NCBI GenBank assembly: GCA_017979445.1
Contig: CM030719.1
Location: forward strand, 25,907,996-25,971,995
Direction: 5' to 3'
Source of the DNA: Akebia trifoliata
Lineage: Eukaryota; Streptophyta; Magnoliopsida; Ranunculales; Lardizabalaceae
Length of the DNA: 64,000 bases
The translations under genes and the position numbers were made by a program. The notes under the pieces were generated by a model that searched no databases, was not told the origin of the DNA, and saw only the letters and a list, made by a program, of their open reading frames with translations. Each line of letters starts with the position of its first letter. Positions within the stretch are counted from its first letter, which is position 1. Shown piece after piece: positions 48,196-59,227 of the stretch.

Positions 48196-49840
48196 TGTAG
48201 ACACCCCATTTTTGCACTCTCTTGATTAATCAACTCGTCAACCCGATCGCAAAGGTTCCCAATGATGGATGTTTATTCCAATGCTTCATTTTGTTACCAG
48301 ATATGTTTCAGAAATCCGGATGAGGTATCTCGAACTGACAAAACTTAGAAACCACGCTACGCTAGGTAAATACGACCCCAGAAACATAAAAATCATCATC
48401 TTGCAAACCAAAAAGAAACTTCACGATAAAAATCACTAAAAATGATCAAATTACCAAAATACCCCTAACATCAAAACAACCCTAGAGCCTACATTACGCT
48501 TAGGAAAACCCATTCAAACACATAAAACAACAAATCGAAACCAAATAAATCATTTCACCAATTTTCACAAAATTCGACAAAATTACGAAAATATCTCTCA
48601 TAAAATTCACGATCATTTCACACAAAAAATTTCATAAATGATAAAAATCAACTTTTTCATTGAATTCCTTACGAGAAACTGATTCCAAAACATCCTGGAA
48701 CATTGAAAAACGACTTAAAACGTAAAACATCCTCTCCGAGGGCAAAACGATAATTTCACAATTTTAATAATTAAAAATTTTGAAATTAATAAATAAATCA
48801 TTAAATAATTTAAAGTGAAACATTAATAAAATTAATTATAAAATTTAACTCAAAAATTGATCAATCAGGCTTTCAAGAAAAATTGTTGATGGTTCGCAAG
48901 ATATTTCTTTAAGGACCCCTCCATTTGGGGGTCAAAAGAATCAAAGATATAATAGAGGGGGGTTCTCCAAAAATTTAAAGTCAATCAAGCAAGACTAAAG
49001 TCAAGATATTAAAGTCAATCAAATAAGGCTAAAGTCAAAATTAAAGTCAATTAAGTAAGACTAGAGTCAAGTATTAAAGTCAATCTCATAAGACTAAGGT
49101 CAAAACCCTAATCTAAACTAATCAAGTCAATCTCATAAGACTAAAGTCAAAACCCTAAAACCCTAAAGACTAAGTCAAAACCCTAATTGAAACCCTAAAA
49201 GAAATCCTAATCAAACCCTAATGCTTCTAAAAACTTTATAAATAGGAGCTTCCACACCCTATTTTCGTATCAAAGACAAAACCCTAGAAAAAGTAGGTGA
49301 AGAAGCCTCCACAACCTCCCCAAAATCCTAATTTTGGAGCCCAACTCCTTCCCTAACACCCTTACTCCGATTTTAGCCTAAAAAACACCCAAAAACCTCT
49401 CAAAAACATCCCAAAAAATCCACAACAAATTCGAAGCACCTAGATCCAAGAAGGAGATACCTTACCTCGGAGATCAGAAATCAGATTCGGAGATAGAACG
49501 AAGTAAGGAATACGGTACAAGGAGCCGTTTTCACCAGATCTGAGGGAGTAGCACTTTTGCTGATCGAAGGTAAGTTTTTTATTATTTTTTAATCTAGGTT
49601 TGTCATTAGCGATGTAGATTTATTTGGAATAAGTAAAAATCGGCAATGGCCGGGCGGGGTTGGTGCTTAACACCTTCCAACCCTGTAACATGATCCCCGG
49701 ATTCAGATTTTCTGTATTAAATTAGTGTTTATTCATTTTAGAGTCAGTTTGGTTCCTAGACCACAATAACTAGGTGGTGACTCCCAAACCTCAAGGGTCA
49801 AAAGCGGATCCGCGCACCTTGCGGATCGAGGGCGCTTTCA
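48196..49840 (+). repeat. Solo LTR, TGTAGACACCCC family, plus orientation
   Basis: 1645 bp. It starts TGTAGACACCCCATTTTTGC and ends GAGGGCGCTTTCA. It is flanked by perfect 5-bp repeats CAAGG (48191-48195 and 49841-49845). It is homologous to the inverted solo LTR at 12393-13927. It contains short repeats of 'agtcaatcaa.taagactaaagtc' between about 48980 and 49150. No internal region is present. Confidence 0.93.
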
Positions 49841-49845
49841 CAAGG

Positions 49846-50114
49846 TAAGGGTGGAAAAAAGAGATATAGGACTCTTGAGCCACGCCACTTAGCCAAGCTC
49901 GTATGGGTTGTACCATGTGGTCCAATCTTGAAGTAGAGTAAAAGTAAAAAAAAGTGATTTCTTGTGAGAGTGAATGAGATGATGACATTTGGTGAGACAA
50001 GAATGTGGTGGTGTCAAGTGGAAATGTGAGCCTTTGAGTTTTTGATAAATATTCCAAAATATAATGATAGAGTCAAATTTTCAAAAGGGGATTTTTAGAT
50101 TGGAGGCATGTGTC
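49846..50114. other. Old repeat remnant, right part
   Basis: Continuation of the text interrupted by the solo LTR. The minus-strand frame 49791-50057 crosses the LTR boundary, so it is not an ancestral gene. Confidence 0.4.
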
Positions 50115-52590
50115 CATGTTCGTCGTAGATTAATCAAATAAAAACAATGCATAACAAATAATATAACTTTGGCGAGCAAAGGTCGATCCACAGAGACAAT
50201 GATAATTCTTATTTCCGAGTTAAAACATAGAGGGATAAAAAGTTTAACCAATCCAAAGCAGAAAATATCAATTAATTAAAGAAGATAGTTATGCAAAAAA
50301 AAACTTAGATCAGTCAAATCCATGAGCAAATAATCAATATAAATTATCTATTGCTTGTTTCTATTGTCTTGGTCCAATCAACAAATTAAAGTTATTAGAT
50401 CGGAAGATAAATCAATTGAAAAGCTTTTGTCAATCGAAAATCTATGAATTTCTTTTTAGAAAACTAAAGTCATCAAACTTATAACAAATTTAATTTGAAT
50501 ATGCCCCCATTCGAAAGGATCCAAAAAATTGACTTTTCTAATAAAATCCGACAACGGGCCTAAAAAGTCCAAATCGTCAAAACATGGCATTTTTGATCAA
50601 TTCATAAGTTCATAAGACCTTTAAAGGTTTAATGAATCCACAATGAGACTTGGCATACCCCACCTTCCCCATCTTTTACCGCTCCACTCTTGGAATTGAA
50701 AATACCCCAAACCCGCTTAAGGCCCACAAACCTTTAATTCCCCAAAAATCATTTCTTACCTCACCCAACTTAGCCTAACCCTAACCCCACACCACCTAAG
50801 TCTTAAAACTCACTCTCAAAACTTCATCCTAAAATAAATCCTAACCAATACCAACAACTTAAAATCCTAAGCCCAATACATCAAAATCCATACCCATATC
50901 CATAACCTTAACTCATAAACCATTACCCACAAACCATTCTCCATATCAATCAATCAATTTTTGATCATCAAATGGACACTTGTACACACCACAACTCATC
51001 TCCCAAAAAATCATTCTACCCAATCAAATCTATCACTTTTTCCTACAAAACCACCCCCGCACTTCTTGTTATAAACTTAACCCATCACCTTTTTCTAACA
51101 TAACTACCAACTCATATCACAACCCACACCTCCCTTCATCATTCATTCTCAACTCATTCTTATAAGCCTCCCACACTTTCCTCTAATAAACTCACCTAAA
51201 CATTATATCTTCATACCCTTTGGATATTTGTCACCATCCTCTTCACCCTCCCAAAACCTAATCACCTAATTCCTTACACAACTCATTTTTTTTATCAAAC
51301 ACCACGCCTCCTCATCCCACCTAATATTTAATTACATTCTTTCAACCAAACCTTACATCATTTTACCTCACCAAACACTCAACCTAAATGGTTGGGGATG
51401 ATCCAAACCATTTGGATAAAATAAAATAAAAAACTATCCATTTCCCCCTATCCCATAAATACATTTATCCCAACTCTAAATTTCACACCTCTCACCCTCA
51501 AAACTCATGTCATTCTCTACTTTTTTATCTTTTCACCCAATCCTACCGTCAAAAGTAATTTTCCATCTCCCCCACTTACCTCCTAAAAATGAATACCAAG
51601 TTTAGGTCACAAAAATCTCTCAACTCTCATCTTCTTTAATTACTTTTCACTTTAACAATATTCTCCTAATTACTTATCACTTTAACAATTCTTATTGTCA
51701 TTAATAAAGCATGACTTAACTTGATCTCATTTAGGTCTGAGTCATCAAAGTTAAAATAGTTTAACATAGATCTAACATATAGCTACTAGAAAAGAAATCA
51801 TGTTAAAATAATATGCATGTATAAAACAAATCACAAATATCTAACTTTGACTAGTTAGCTCTTGGTTGGTCGACATCTCTAATGGAGGGATTTAACCATG
51901 CCTCATTGCAAGTTAACAAGAACGAATATAAAAGAAGATGGAAGATAGAAGAATAGATAAAAAAAAAGAAAAAGAGAACTTCTTATTATTCTTATTCTGA
52001 AGCTTGAGCACACAACTTCTTCTTCAATTACAAAGCTAGTAATTTTGGGAGAGAAAAATTACAGAAAAATAAAATGCATTTCTGTATCTAATTTGCTCCC
52101 TATTTATAGAGATAACTAGGGTTATCCTTAATTTTCAAAGATCTTTAGATATCTTCTTTCTTTCGTTGAAAATGTTGAACTCTAATTTATAAAGACAACT
52201 GAAAATGTTGAACCCTAATTTATTTCGTGAGGATCAATTCAGTGCCGCCTTTTTAAATGAATCATTATCTTTGAGCTTGTCGTAGGCTCTATATGTTGCG
52301 CCGCGATGAACTTGGGTTAGAAAGGTCTAATACTTGGTATGGGCTTTTGTATTGGATCTAGGGTTGCAAATATATCATGAACTGATTTTTCATTGCTCAG
52401 TTGACTGACATGTCACTGGCCTATAAAAAGTAAATAATTAAAATTAGGCTCATAATAGAGTTAACATGAATATTGAGCAAACAAGGACTATACAATGCAT
52501 TAGGCTAAAATAGGGAAATTTATCTAATAATTCTTCTTAAAAGCTCTGTTAATTGGGCCTTAAAAATAAATAATTGGGCCCTAATTAATC
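50115..52590 (-). repeat. Diverged Athila-like LTR remnant, interrupted by an insert
   Basis: Text at 50121-50470 ('gagcaaaggtcgatccacag', 'aatccatgagcaa') and at 51741-52580 follows the order of the LTRs at 23281-24558 and 10546-11843. Shared landmarks are 'ttggcgagcaaaggtcgatccacagagacaat' against 'gtcgaattcgttccacagggacaat', and 'ctctaatggagggattt' against the matching leader. The ends are too decayed to place exactly, and 50478-51740 is a later insert. Confidence 0.5.
50478..51740. mobile_element. Insert of 1.26 kb nearly devoid of G on the plus strand
   Basis: It is bounded by a 9-bp direct repeat GTCATCAAA (50469-50477 and 51741-51749), inside an older LTR remnant. By hand count only about 14 of 600 bases from 50761 to 51360 are G, while C is abundant. 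No protein domain is seen, and the frame 50980-51165 is compositional. No clear terminal inverted repeats were found. A 9-bp duplication would suit a Mutator-like insertion, which is inference. Confidence 0.55.
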
Positions 52591-53244
52591 CACAAAGGAC
52601 AAAGCACATGTAGTTTGTACTTTTCACCTTTCAAGGGCAAAATGGTCAAACCCTACAAATTTTTACATATTTCCAAAAAATCTAGGCACTTCTCAAGTTG
52701 ACCTTGCTTTTACACGAGAGAAATTTTGGGATTTCTCAAGAGAGTTGACCCACTAACGGACCTTGAGTGTTGGTCCACCAATGAGGGGCTTTCTTGAATG
52801 TTGGGACTTCTAAGAACTTGTCAAGTGTCCTCTTTTTGGAGAAAGGTATGAGATCCATAGCTCAAACCAAAGGGTTTTGGGCTTGGAATGTTGGGAGCTG
52901 TGAGAATTTGCTTAGTGGTAACGAGAGAGAGTGAGTGGGAGAATGCCAAGTAACTCTTTTTGGGAGATCCATGTGCCAAATTGATACTCTTTGGGCCTTA
53001 TTATTTGGTTGGGCTTCTTATGGAGTTTGATGTTTTGATTTGGGCTTTTTACAAATTGGAATTTAAATCTTGCCCCCACGGTTACACTTTTGCAATTACT
53101 TAAGTCTTAGCCTTTGGCCTTGAACAAATTGTTAGAACTTTCTTTTTGGGCTGGGTCACGAAATTTGGGATTTCTACATCTTATATGGAAAATTTCAGAA
53201 ATTCCAATGCATATTCACAAGCATCCAAAATATAATAAATATAG
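52591..53244. other. Intergenic DNA, no gene
   Basis: No open frame of note. Phrases such as 'gggcttggaatgttggg' and 'ggttgggcttcttatgg' suggest decayed repeat DNA. Confidence 0.4.
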
Positions 53245-53862
53245 TAGAGGTGTCAATGGATCGGTTCTGATTTGGTTCCTATGAATATTAGAACCATAAC
53301 AACTATATTTTATCGAATCTGAGTTTAAAATAAGTGAAACCGGAATCAGAACAGCCAAAAATCACGGGTACCCATCGGTTCCGGTTCTCAACAATCAAAT
53401 GAGAAAAATTATCTCTAAAGCATTATAATAATAATAATTCCTTCTAAAAGCTTAAGGTAACATATTATTTGTAAAGTATCAACATAATAATAATTTGTTC
53501 CACAAAAAGATGATTTAATGAATTTTTATTTTCAAAAATTAAAATTTATCTCCTTTACAAGTAATAAATTTAAAAAGAAATGGTGCATTTTAAACTCAAA
53601 TATTTAGATTATATGAAATTCGAAAAGCTTTTTATCATATATGTTAATTTTAAAATATAAGATAACCTTGAATCATGTATAATGTAAAAATAAACTGGTT
53701 TCGGGTACCCGTGGGTACCCATCGGATAGAACCTAATGATCTCGGTTCCTATCAGTTCGGTTCCATATTAGACTTTGCTCTAATCGGTTCCAATAAAAAG
53801 GGAATCGGAACTGGGGTTTTCAATTTCGATTCCAGGTAAATGGGTACCCATTGACACCCCTA
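53245..53862. mobile_element. hAT-type MITE
   Basis: 618 bp. The left end is TAGAGGTGTCAATGG. The right end on the minus strand is TAGGGGTGTCAATGGGTACC. The flanking 8-mers are AAATATAG and AAATATAC, a target duplication with one change, of the length hAT elements make. The interior has repeated 'cggttcc' and 'gggtaccc' words and no transposase. Confidence 0.82.
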
Positions 53863-53997
53863 AAATATACTAGAAGGTGGCACGTGCAAGCGCAAATGTA
53901 TCTAAAGGGCTCATTTGTTAATTTAAAATATTAATTAAAGGGTGATTTAAAAGAATATTTTTGTGATTTTGAAAACACTAATGCTGGAATAAAACAG

Positions 53998-54122
53998 GGA
54001 CACAGTTGTGACACAAATGACGTGGTGGCGCGTGCAAAACCGCAGATGTTTTTTACTCATATCTCGCGGAAAAGCATTTACAGTTATGTGCATGCCACCA
54101 CGTCATTGTCACAACTGTGTCC
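53998..54122. repeat. Compact 125-bp hairpin element
   Basis: The left arm GGACACAGTTGTGACA...ATGACGTGGTGGC pairs with the right arm GCCACCACGTCAT...TGTCACAACTGTGTCC almost perfectly, apart from a 3-base bulge. The loop is about 55-65 bases. It looks like a very small MITE or a potential small-RNA hairpin. Confidence 0.75.
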
Positions 54123-55433
54123 TCCTTTGTGTCACCCCAACACAACTCTTTTGAAGTTAACCAACATGATTTTAGGGAGGTGCGTTGGCAATTTTTCTGA
54201 ATATTTACCAAAATGACCTTAATTATATTAACCTAAAATGTTAAGGTGAGGGCATTTTTGGAATCTAATTTTTAGTGTCGAGCTCCGCCTTCTCACATTA
54301 TAATAGTAAAGATTACAGAATAAAATTGTATAGCCCTCAATGCCATACAATTTGTGCTTTACACCTTCTAAGATACAACAAGGATGCCCCTTCGATGATG
54401 GCACCATTAGTGGAATTCAATTATATTTCAGAAAAATATTGTGTATTCCATTCGTTTCAATAATTAATTAGACATATATTCCTTCGGAATAATTTTTGGT
54501 CAGTATAACTTAAAATAAATTAGAATTTTAAGAACCCTAACTCAAGATTTTGATTCATATTCAATTTTCAGATCGATCAGCTCAATGCCTGTTGCTATAA
54601 GGATCAGTTTTCCATTTCAAACTCAACTTGTTTTAGGATATTTACCAAGTGATCTATCGCTATGTTATAAAATTTTCCATTTCAATCTCAAAACATGTCA
54701 TAAAATTTAAGTATCAACTAGCACTAGCTAGACCATCCCAATCTATCATATATAGAAGAGCATCTTGGAGGATGATTGTTGGCTCTCTCCGAACAGATAT
54801 AAAGTTTTTCTAATTGGTATCTCATTATCCCCTTCCAAATCACTCGAATTTGCCATCGCATCATGGAAGGATCTTTATCCTCTCAAAATTTAATATTAAA
54901 TCATAAAAATAAAATCGCCCCTTAAATAGCATCTCTAATTACATTATTTTCAAGCACCATAATGATTTTCACATTTTTCTATAATTAATAATGTTGAAAT
55001 CGACTAATATATCATGCATTGGTGACAGTGCCAATCATGAAGTTAAGCATATATAATTGACTATACCACTTGAGAGTCTTCCTTCGATTGCTTGTTAAGG
55101 CGTTTAAGGGTGATTGGATAAATCTCCCATACCCTAGACGTATGTAAGTTTGTAACACTTATTTTCTTTTAATAAATCTCGCTTGATTAGCAAATAAATT
55201 ATAATATAAAAAAAATAGTAAATATAAACAAATTTAAAAAGGGAAAAGAAAAACTTGCTATTCGGTTACATATATACATCAAAATTATTGCAACTAATTG
55301 AATGGGTTCCAAACCAAAGCATTCTACACATACCCACCCAAAAAACCAAAATCTTAGACTTGAAAACTTTGTTGATCTAGCCCACATTCAAGCCATCCAA
55401 TCGTTGTGAGTCATTCCATTAATTATCAGTAGA
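54123..55433. other. Intergenic DNA downstream of peptide gene 4
   Basis: No coding region is supported. The piece near 55285-55330 ('aattgaatgggttccaa') matches downstream text of genes 1, 3 and 5, so it is probably part of the 3' untranslated region shared by the family. Confidence 0.5.
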
Positions 55434-55733
55434 TCAAGCAGTACCGAAGCCAACGACAAGCTTAGGAAAGGGAGGTGAGGATGCACCATGAACATTATGA
55501 CCTGCAAAGTTCTTAGAGTTAATTGTAGGGCACTTTCTTCCAGGTATATTTGTAGTACATGAAGGACCAGATGGTCTGGTTGGGCCTCTTTGGAGGGACT
55601 GAATCAAATTATCATCTTTCTTCAACCATTCATCTCCGTCCAAACGTCTAGATTCAGCGAGAGAGTTGAGACTCAATATCATCACGACAAAAATGATAGT
55701 AGCTGTGAAGAAATTTCCTCTCTGAGAACTCAT
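55434..55733 (-). CDS. CTNIP/SCREW-like secreted signalling-peptide precursor, copy 4
   Basis: 99 residues from the ATG at 55733. The open frame continues eight codons further upstream but only to a TTG, so the ATG (M-S-S-Q-R) is chosen. The signal peptide spans about 1-28 (hydrophobic 9-25), ending A-E-S-R. The conserved region is P-S-G-P-S (54-58), then C59-T-T-N-I-P-G-R-K-C68-P, then N-S-K-N-F-A-G-H. The core is the closest here to a literal C-T-N-I-P. The C-terminus ends V-G-F-G-T-A, as in part of copy 5 (S-F-G-T-A), and a run of codons present in copies 1-3 is missing. With copy 5 it forms a second subgroup, sharing R-x-P-T-R-P-S-G-P-S. Confidence 0.82.
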   Translation of the reverse strand: MSSQRGNFFTATIIFVVMILSLNSLAESRRLDGDEWLKKDDNLIQSLQRGPTRPSGPSCTTNIPGRKCPTINSKNFAGHNVHGASSPPFPKLVVGFGTA

Positions 55734-55876
55734 CTTCCTACTAAATATAGGAAACAAAAAAGTTTGTTTGGTGTAGGAATTAATGTTCGAGGAATTAAAA
55801 GCTGTGTTTAGAGTTATGGGTTTCTACGTAGAAGGTGGTTAGATGATGATAATAAAAAAAACATTGAGTGAAGAGA

Positions 55877-55971
55877 CTTATATAGAGATGGTGGATCTTT
55901 TAGTAGGTTGGTGAATGAAGGAAAGAGGGGTTGGGTCAGAGTTTTGACTACCAAAACGCGGACTATAGACC
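55877..55971 (-). promoter_or_regulatory. Promoter of peptide gene 4
   Basis: The TATA box CTATATAAG (55877-55885) is about 144 bp before the ATG. GGTCTATAGTCC (55960-55971) is about 227 bp before it. A TTGACT word, the core of a WRKY-type W-box, is close by at 55944-55949. Confidence 0.65.
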
Positions 55972-55995
55972 AGTTCTTCTTCAATAAATTTAATA

Positions 55996-56240
55996 TTTTC
56001 TTGTGAGGAACCCATGTTTTGGCTGATGGATATAAAAGAAAAATGTTTGTTGGGGCGTAGGAATTAGGGTTTTCGTAAGGATTATAAAGCTGTGTTTACA
56101 TGTAATCGGTTTAGTATGAAAGAAGCTAAGATGATATACTCATGAAGCAAAGAGACTTTTGGGGGTTTACTTTTACTAGGTTGGTGGTCAAGGAGAGCTT
56201 TGCCAAGCACGAACTAAAGACCAGACCAACAATTAAGGTA
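55996..56240 (-). pseudogene. Relic of a sixth peptide gene: promoter and start codon only
   Basis: Directly beyond the promoter of gene 4, the text repeats the family's upstream region. It has an ATG (56013-56015) followed by M-G-S-S, preceded by 'tcagccaaaacATGGG', like the start of gene 5 (tcagccaaatcATGGG). The leader is matching, and an AGACC/TCTTTAGTTC variant of the conserved site is near 56210-56225. The body of the gene after about four codons is gone. The TATA position has decayed to 'aaagagacttttggggg'. This is the broken end of an unequal duplication. Confidence 0.7.
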
Positions 56241-56929
56241 AATTTCTCTTTTGTGACCCTATAAATAGTAACGTGGGAACTTATTTTCATAAGGAGACAT
56301 TTTTCTTTTTCTTGGTATTCATAGCGTGTGAGAGAAAATGGTTGCACAAAGATTATTTGGGAGTGAGAATTTCAATTTCCAAATCAGAACTCATTTATTA
56401 TATTTGTGCGTGAAAAATAGTAAAAATTCGAAAACAAAAATTGCTCACACAATCCAGGATTCACCAATCACATGAGCCCCAACACAATGGCTTTCCCAAT
56501 TTACAGAACTGCCCTTGTTAGTTACAAAACTACCCTTACTATGCTTGACGTGGCATGCACACAACATGAAAAAAAGCCTATATTTGACAGACCAGGGCGT
56601 CCAACTTTTCGTTGTCAAATTTTTTTTTCGATGGAACAAAACCGTCGACTTAATGGAAAATGAGAGAAATTTGATGGCTCTAAGCCATTCAATTGGGGAA
56701 TATAAAAAATTTCCAGGCCATGGTCCCCCAAAATTTGGTTTCTAAAATTTGTGGGTTTTGACCCGTCGAATTTTGTTGTCAAAATTTTCAATTTTCACAT
56801 AATGGCACTGGAGAATCTGTGAACAAAAATTTCTCGTGGAAATTCCCTTACACACCCATGAAAGTACAGAAGACGCCGAACAAGTAAATTGGATTAAAAC
56901 TAAAAATAGGATACAAAGTATTGGAGGCA
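56241..56929. other. Intergenic DNA, no gene
   Basis: Overlapping frames on both strands at 56445-56745 mark low stop-codon density but show no recognisable domain. No structural repeat was found. Confidence 0.4.
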
Positions 56930-57296
56930 TATCCCCTAGATTAAAAAATTCTCAACATAGCATGACTCATCTGATTTTATAGTAGAAAGAAATCTATGGC
57001 CGAATTGAACAAATCAGCCGCATAATGCCCTTCCATAAAAACATGATGGACATCCCACTGAATATTTAACAACTTGTCCCTAGTCGGCCATCAGCAAGAA
57101 CTTCTCCACCTCGGAGGGCCTTAACAAGAAGATCTAGAACCAACTCTAAATGTCAAAAGACGTCTCACAAGGTCGTCAAACAATCGGTAAAATTATTAGA
57201 TGCTTTGATGAAATTTGCATTAGAAATCAGAAGAATACATCGTCCTCCTACAGGGTATGGATTACCCATGCTTGAGCCATCAATGTTTAGTTTCAT
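56930..57296 (-). pseudogene. LINE RNase H domain relic, frameshifted
   Basis: On the minus strand from 57296 the frame reads M-K-L-N-I-D-G-S-S-M-G-N-P, the first catalytic block of plant RNase H-like (RVT_3) domains. Further on, in another frame, are W-D-V-H-H-V-F-M-E-G-H-Y-A-A-D, the closing H-x-x-x-E-x-N/H-x-x-A-D block. Stops and frame changes separate them, so it is dead. It is related to the fragment at 61747-62217. Confidence 0.65.
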
Positions 57297-58679
57297 CGAT
57301 CCTTCCATCATTCAGTCTACCCAATACATTAGAATAATAATTATATTGGATACATTTGGCCTAAACATCTCATGATCTCCTCTGGGGTCATCTTGGGCAA
57401 GTGGTTCAAGCTGATTTCCCTAACTGAAGACACCACCTTATTTATCAGAACGAGCTTCTTTGAAAGTGATCTTGTCACGATGTAAAATGATCAAATCCAA
57501 TTGCCAAAAATGATTAATCGAGCAGATTTTGGTTAGTCAACCAACTGGATTTGTAATCACTTGGATTCAAAAAGTATTCTACCATGGACTTTATTATAGC
57601 AGGTTAGTTTGTGGTGTCCATGTCCATGATGAAAAGAACTTGAATCTAGCTAGTTATGGCTAGAAATTATAGTCAAGCTGGTTTTTTAGAATATAGTTCC
57701 ATCAAAGGGTGGACCAAATTATATTCATATATAGAAATTATGACGACATGGCAAAAGTGTATGTGGAGTCAATTCCTTATTAGAGTATTAAATTATGGAG
57801 TATTGTATTAAGGAGAACAACGAAGCATCGGATTGATTGATCTCCGAGGAGATTCTATTGTTTAAAGAGATGGATACATGGTAGTTACATAACTACCCTA
57901 ACTACATCCAAATAATGATCCGATGCTTTGTTGTCCTTGAGAAAATCGCTAGTAGTGTTTTTGGGGAGGGTTCCCCTCAACCATAGCTTATCAATAAAAA
58001 AAATCAAAAAAATTACCTTATAAACCATCACTTTAAGTTATGATGATCATAAACAAGTTTCAACATGCAATTAAATCGTTCAATAGAACACGTGACAAGG
58101 TGTTGGATGGTGCATGCAGCCCCAGGTAGATTAGTCTCACCAAAGGTGCGGATACTCCCTGGGCTACTAAAATATATATATAATATCTATATATTGGACC
58201 GCCCCAAATGGGAGTGCAAATTTATAGATATTCAGAACATAAAGTATATATGGACCAACTCTCCTACATGTGGTAAATATTTAATTCATATAAAAATCAA
58301 ATTTATTACGAGTAATTAAATGGGCTAACAACTAGTAACTCTTTGGGAAGGCCAAAGAATTCTACCCAAAATAAAATACAAAGAAATATAAATTTTAAAT
58401 ATGAGATAATTCAGTGGCTGATGCTCTTTTCTTCACACGCCTCTCCTAATGGAGTTATACATTTGTTTTCTTCATGGAGAGATTTGCCACAAGTTGTCAA
58501 CAATGTTTATGTTGGAGATCTGATGAGGTTTCCCTGCCTCTTTTACTTGTAAATAAATGTAGACAGCATGCTCCCCACTAGTATACTTTATTCCTAGATA
58601 CATACAGACATACATATTATGTATATAGACATATTTCTTTGATGATTTTCAACAAGAAAGACGAACTTGAAGCTAGCGA
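57297..58679. other. Intergenic DNA downstream of peptide gene 5
   Basis: No supported gene. The text around 58310-58380 ('ctttgggaaggccaaagaattct') matches downstream sequence of genes 1 and 3. The short frames 58065-58319 and 58343-58552 have no recognisable features. Confidence 0.5.
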
Positions 58680-59009
58680 TCAAGCCATGCTATCTTCATG
58701 ATTTGTTCCATTAACAATAGAAGCAGTGCCAAAGCTAACAGGAAAGGCAGGCAGTGACACAACATGAACATGGCCTGCAAAGTTCTTGGAGCTAATTGCT
58801 GTAGGACAGTGTTTTCCAGGTATATTTGTATCACATGAAGGTCCAGAAGGTCTGGTTGGGGCTCTTTGGAGAGACTGAATCACAATATCGCTTTCCTTCC
58901 ACCACTGATCACCATCCAAGCATCTTGATTCAACGAGAGGGCTGAAACCCGCTATCAATATGAAGAAAATGAATGAAACTCTAAAGAGATTTCTCATGCA
59001 AGAACCCAT
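58680..59009 (-). CDS. CTNIP/SCREW-like secreted signalling-peptide precursor, copy 5
   Basis: 109 residues, single exon, ATG start, the longest copy. The signal peptide spans about 1-28 (hydrophobic 11-25), ending V-E-S-R. The conserved region is P-S-G-P-S (54-58), then C59-D-T-N-I-P-G-K-H-C68-P, then S-S-K-N-F-A-G-H. The tail combines the S-F-G-T-A of copy 4 with the N-G-T-N/K-H of copies 2 and 3, so this copy best represents the full-length ancestral form. Function is inferred as for copy 1. Confidence 0.83.
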   Translation of the reverse strand: MGSCMRNLFRVSFIFFILIAGFSPLVESRCLDGDQWWKESDIVIQSLQRAPTRPSGPSCDTNIPGKHCPTAISSKNFAGHVHVVSLPAFPVSFGTASIVNGTNHEDSMA

Positions 59010-59137
59010 GATTTGGCTGAAAATGAGAAAGAAAAAAAGTTTCTGTTTGGTGTTGGAATTAGGGTTTGAGGATTCAAAGTGTTTTATTTAGACATGGGTT
59101 TTGTATGGATAATTAAAAAATCCATTGAGTGAAGAGA

Positions 59138-59227
59138 CTTATATATAGACTTATAGGTTGGTGGACTGGAAGAAAATTAAGCCAGTTCGGGTCCCTATTT
59201 TGACTTTATAACACGGACCTATAGACC
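59138..59227 (-). promoter_or_regulatory. Promoter of peptide gene 5
   Basis: The TATA box CTATATATAAG (59138-59148) is about 130 bp before the ATG. GGTCTATAGGTCC (59215-59227), the conserved site with one extra base, is about 206 bp before it. A TTGAC word lies at about 59200. Confidence 0.65.

Noticed and set aside
55734..55757. Upstream extension of peptide gene 4 by eight codons
   Set aside because: The extension starts at TTG. The first ATG is at 55733 and matches the start position of the other copies.
8690..59009. Classifying the secreted peptides as PIP/PIPL
   Set aside because: S-G-P-S is present, but the usual G-x-G-H ending of the PIP core is absent and a conserved Cys pair around T-N-I-P fits CTNIP better. 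I kept PIP as the alternative only.
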